Source: Parasponia andersonii
Lineage: Eukaryota; Streptophyta; Magnoliopsida; Rosales; Cannabaceae
Assembly: GCA_002914805.1 (NCBI GenBank)
Contig: JXTB01000022.1
Span: 1,367,647 to 1,431,646, forward strand
Direction: 5' to 3'
DNA length: 64,000 nucleotides
Each line of letters opens with the position of its first letter. Position 1 is the stretch's first letter. The notes below the pieces were generated by a model. The model had not been told where the DNA came from, did no database searches, and worked only from the letters and a program-made list of their open reading frames with translations. The translations under genes were made by a program, and so were the position numbers. Below, in pieces: positions 61,944 to 64,000 of the stretch.

Positions 61944-62171
61944 TTAATCCAGTAAGTATTTTTTTTATCTATATTTAGATATTTTTTGAGCCGTTAGATC
62001 ATCGTCTAACAGTAATCTAATAGTTATAATAATACGCATAAAAAGACGTACATCGTTAATATTATTTCTTTCTTTTACTTTTTACTATTAAAAAATATGC
62101 AAGATAAATTTTAATTGAACAAAATAATACCTATATATAAGTAAAAAAAAATATTTACTAGATTAGTGCCC
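61944..62171. mobile_element. MITE family copy 3 of 3
   Basis: The most diverged copy of the family at 53541 and 54134. It keeps the AATCCAGTAAGTATTTTTT left end, GAGCCGTTAGATCATCGTCTA core, AAAAGACGTACATCGTTAAT and ACTAGATTAGTGCCC right end. Core mutations weaken the hairpin. Confidence 0.7.
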
Positions 62172-62640
62172 ATATATATACTCGATTATTTAGATATAAA
62201 AAAATAAAATTAAGCATTTATTAAAATGAAGTGTATAAAAGGACAAACATACTTTGGTTTTGTAGAAATATATTGTAAGTGTCATAAATTTATTTAGCCC
62301 CAAATTATGTAGAACATTGCATATCTAATTACGTCCTCCTAAATTTATTCGAAGTTATTTCAACTTTATTCATCAATCTACTAAAATCTTTTTTCTATCA
62401 CGAAAACACATTGAAAATATTAGTTATAATTTTTTTTTAACTTTAGAATGTCTGTAAAATCATAGCTCCCATTTTTCATCTTATGGCCCAAATGTGAGTG
62501 AATATTTTAGTGATTCAGAGGCTAGAAGTTGAAATTTTTAATAAGTTAGGGTTCATATTGAGATACTTAAATATACTCAGCCTCCGGGGCAAACATTCAA
62601 GTAAAAAACTAGGAAAAAAACAAGGGGTTAAAATTTATGA
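62172..62640. other. Gene-free AT-rich DNA
   Basis: Nothing recognisable. Confidence 0.45.
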
Positions 62641-62689
62641 GATGGAGTAACGGGGGAAGTGGGTAAAAAGAAAGTCAAAAGCAGCTTTT

Positions 62690-63060
62690 ATCATTTCTCT
62701 CATTTATATATACACAGCCCCCGTGATAATCCTCTGGCTAATGGTAGTATGCCATGTGTCACTTCCTAGGACGCTGTAGCGGTCACTGCATATTTTCAGA
62801 GCCCGCATGCGCCCACTAGGGCTATATATAAGCCTTCGCAGACTTTGGCAGTCACCTCCACAAGACCATATGACCGTGACCGCGGTCCAGGGATCTTAAC
62901 ATGGTCATTAATGTTCATCATATTCTTTATAGCACGAAAAAATAAATTTGAAAGGGAAAAAAAAAAGAAAGTTACCCTTTTCGCATTGTCTTCTCTCTCT
63001 TTATCTCTTTCTCTATCTCTGGTTTTTGTGTATCGAGTGTGTTATTGACAATAAATGGAA
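62690..63060 (+). promoter_or_regulatory. Promoter-like region with TATA box, no recognised product
   Basis: A strong TATA-box match GGGCTATATATAAGCC (62819-62834) sits in an unusually GC-rich island (GAGCCCGCATGCGCCCACTAGG just before it). About 150 bases downstream a CT-rich leader-like tract (62985-63020) is followed by a short ATG frame of eight codons. No larger ATG-initiated frame follows. This could drive a non-coding RNA, or a gene whose coding exon lies beyond the window. Confidence 0.4.
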
Positions 63061-64000
63061 GAGCAGAAGTGTTGGAATTAAGCTAGTACGGTCTCTGTGC
63101 GAAAGCTCAGTTTAAGTTTGTCTCGCTATGTGGTTTTGACCGAGTTCAAAGTTTGGACTATTACTCATTTCAAACGTTTCTCGATATGAAACATCATGAT
63201 CATATTTTATAAATTCCCCTACTACAGTTTCAATACACACCCCAGTACCAGAGCTTCCTTCTTTGATTATATACTAGTGAACCTACCTTCTTCGACATTA
63301 TTAATGGTGGCCGAAAACATGGTTCATGGAATCACTAAATAAAGTCCATGTCTACTACATTGAACTACAATGCGGCCATTTGTTTAAAATGCGCGCGCGC
63401 GCGCACATATATATATATATATATAGCGCGCGCGCGCGCACATATATATATATATATACGTAGCTAGCTGTGTAGGTGTAGGAACATGAAAGATATCATT
63501 TTATAACGTAACATTTAAATAATTAAATCCATATATGTTGTATGTAATAGTTTTCAAATAATCATGCCATACGTTATACGCCTACGTGATGTACTAAAGT
63601 CAAAGTTAAAATAATTAAGTTAAAATAATTAACTATGGGCCAAATCTCTATAATTATACTATAATTATTATCCACGACGAAAGATATCTATCCTATATCT
63701 TTGGTGAAAATGGTAGAGAAATAAATATAATCAGATATTTTCTCCGTAAAGAACATTCTTGCGGGACTAACGTAAATTTCAACACATATTATTTATATAT
63801 ACCAGTATATCTCCAATTAATTGTTGATTTATTCTACTTAACTCATCTGGGCTATATAATATTATAACTTATGAAAAGACTAAGAAAGAAGAGTAAAGCC
63901 ATAATAACTATAAAACATGGTCCTGTGAATCTTGTCTAGTCTAAGACGACGTAAAGATGTAAAGTTACACGAGAGAGGCTCAAAGCTCATATGGTTTAGT
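63061..64000. other. Window end, AT-rich, with a GC/AT alternating repeat
   Basis: No gene is supported. The notable feature is the alternating repeat at 63389-63460, listed separately. Confidence 0.45.
63389..63460. repeat. Duplicated (GC)n(AT)n alternating purine-pyrimidine tract
   Basis: Two adjacent units of about 35 bases each consist of (GC)6-7 followed by ACATATAT...AT. The first is 63391-63425 and the second 63426-63460. Apart from one step at 63425-63426 the whole tract alternates purine and pyrimidine. Confidence 0.95.

Noticed and set aside
62845-63048. 67-codon frame ending in a serine/leucine-rich tail
   Set aside because: It has no ATG at its start (it opens with TTG), and the tail comes from a CT microsatellite.

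Overview
The window is nuclear DNA from a flowering plant, most likely a rosid-type eudicot. It is very AT-rich, with short exons split by long introns (GT...AG junctions), plant-only protein families, and a dense load of transposon relics. The species cannot be fixed from the sequence alone.

Five plausible functional genes stand out once exons are joined. (1) 11414-21817 (+): a nine-exon PRAF-type protein of 1105 aa (PH, RCC1 repeats, FYVE zinc finger, coiled coil, BRX). (2) 25563-27647 (+): an intronless 694-aa PLS-class pentatricopeptide repeat protein with a C-terminal E domain, of the organelle RNA-editing type. (3) 38814-41033 (+): a three-exon, 74-aa ROMO1/Mgr2-like mitochondrial inner-membrane protein. 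(4) 45106-41936 (-): a three-exon, 878-aa predicted receptor with signal peptide, EXORDIUM domain, two CUB domains, one membrane helix and a kinase-like domain that has lost its catalytic motifs. I know no named family with this order of domains, and it is the most unusual gene here. (5) 49241-47155 (-): a four-exon, 188-aa PATRONUS-type plant securin, including a 35-nt microexon.

Mobile DNA fills the rest. At 3663-9024 lies a 5.36-kb non-autonomous element with long inverted ends, an 8-bp target duplication, and a tandem array of about 107-bp units; a tandem copy of its target just downstream preserves the empty site. At about 31.17-38.19 kb is a Mutator-like element carrying a broken MuDR-type transposase (-) and a broken, captured Ulp1/C48 SUMO-protease-like gene (+), flanked by arrays of TTTCGAT-type repeats. 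At 54.72-56.98 kb is a short LTR retrotransposon with only a gag remnant. About 57.49-60.07 kb resembles a solo LTR, and 24.33-25.4 kb also looks retroelement-derived. Several MITE-like inverted-repeat elements (one family in three copies), two tRNA-derived SINE-like insertions in introns, and minisatellites complete the picture.

The five host genes show no shared pathway; they are an ordinary plant gene neighbourhood separated by repeats. The receptor and the ROMO1-like gene converge across a 197-bp assembly gap (41226-41422). The receptor and the securin are both on the minus strand.
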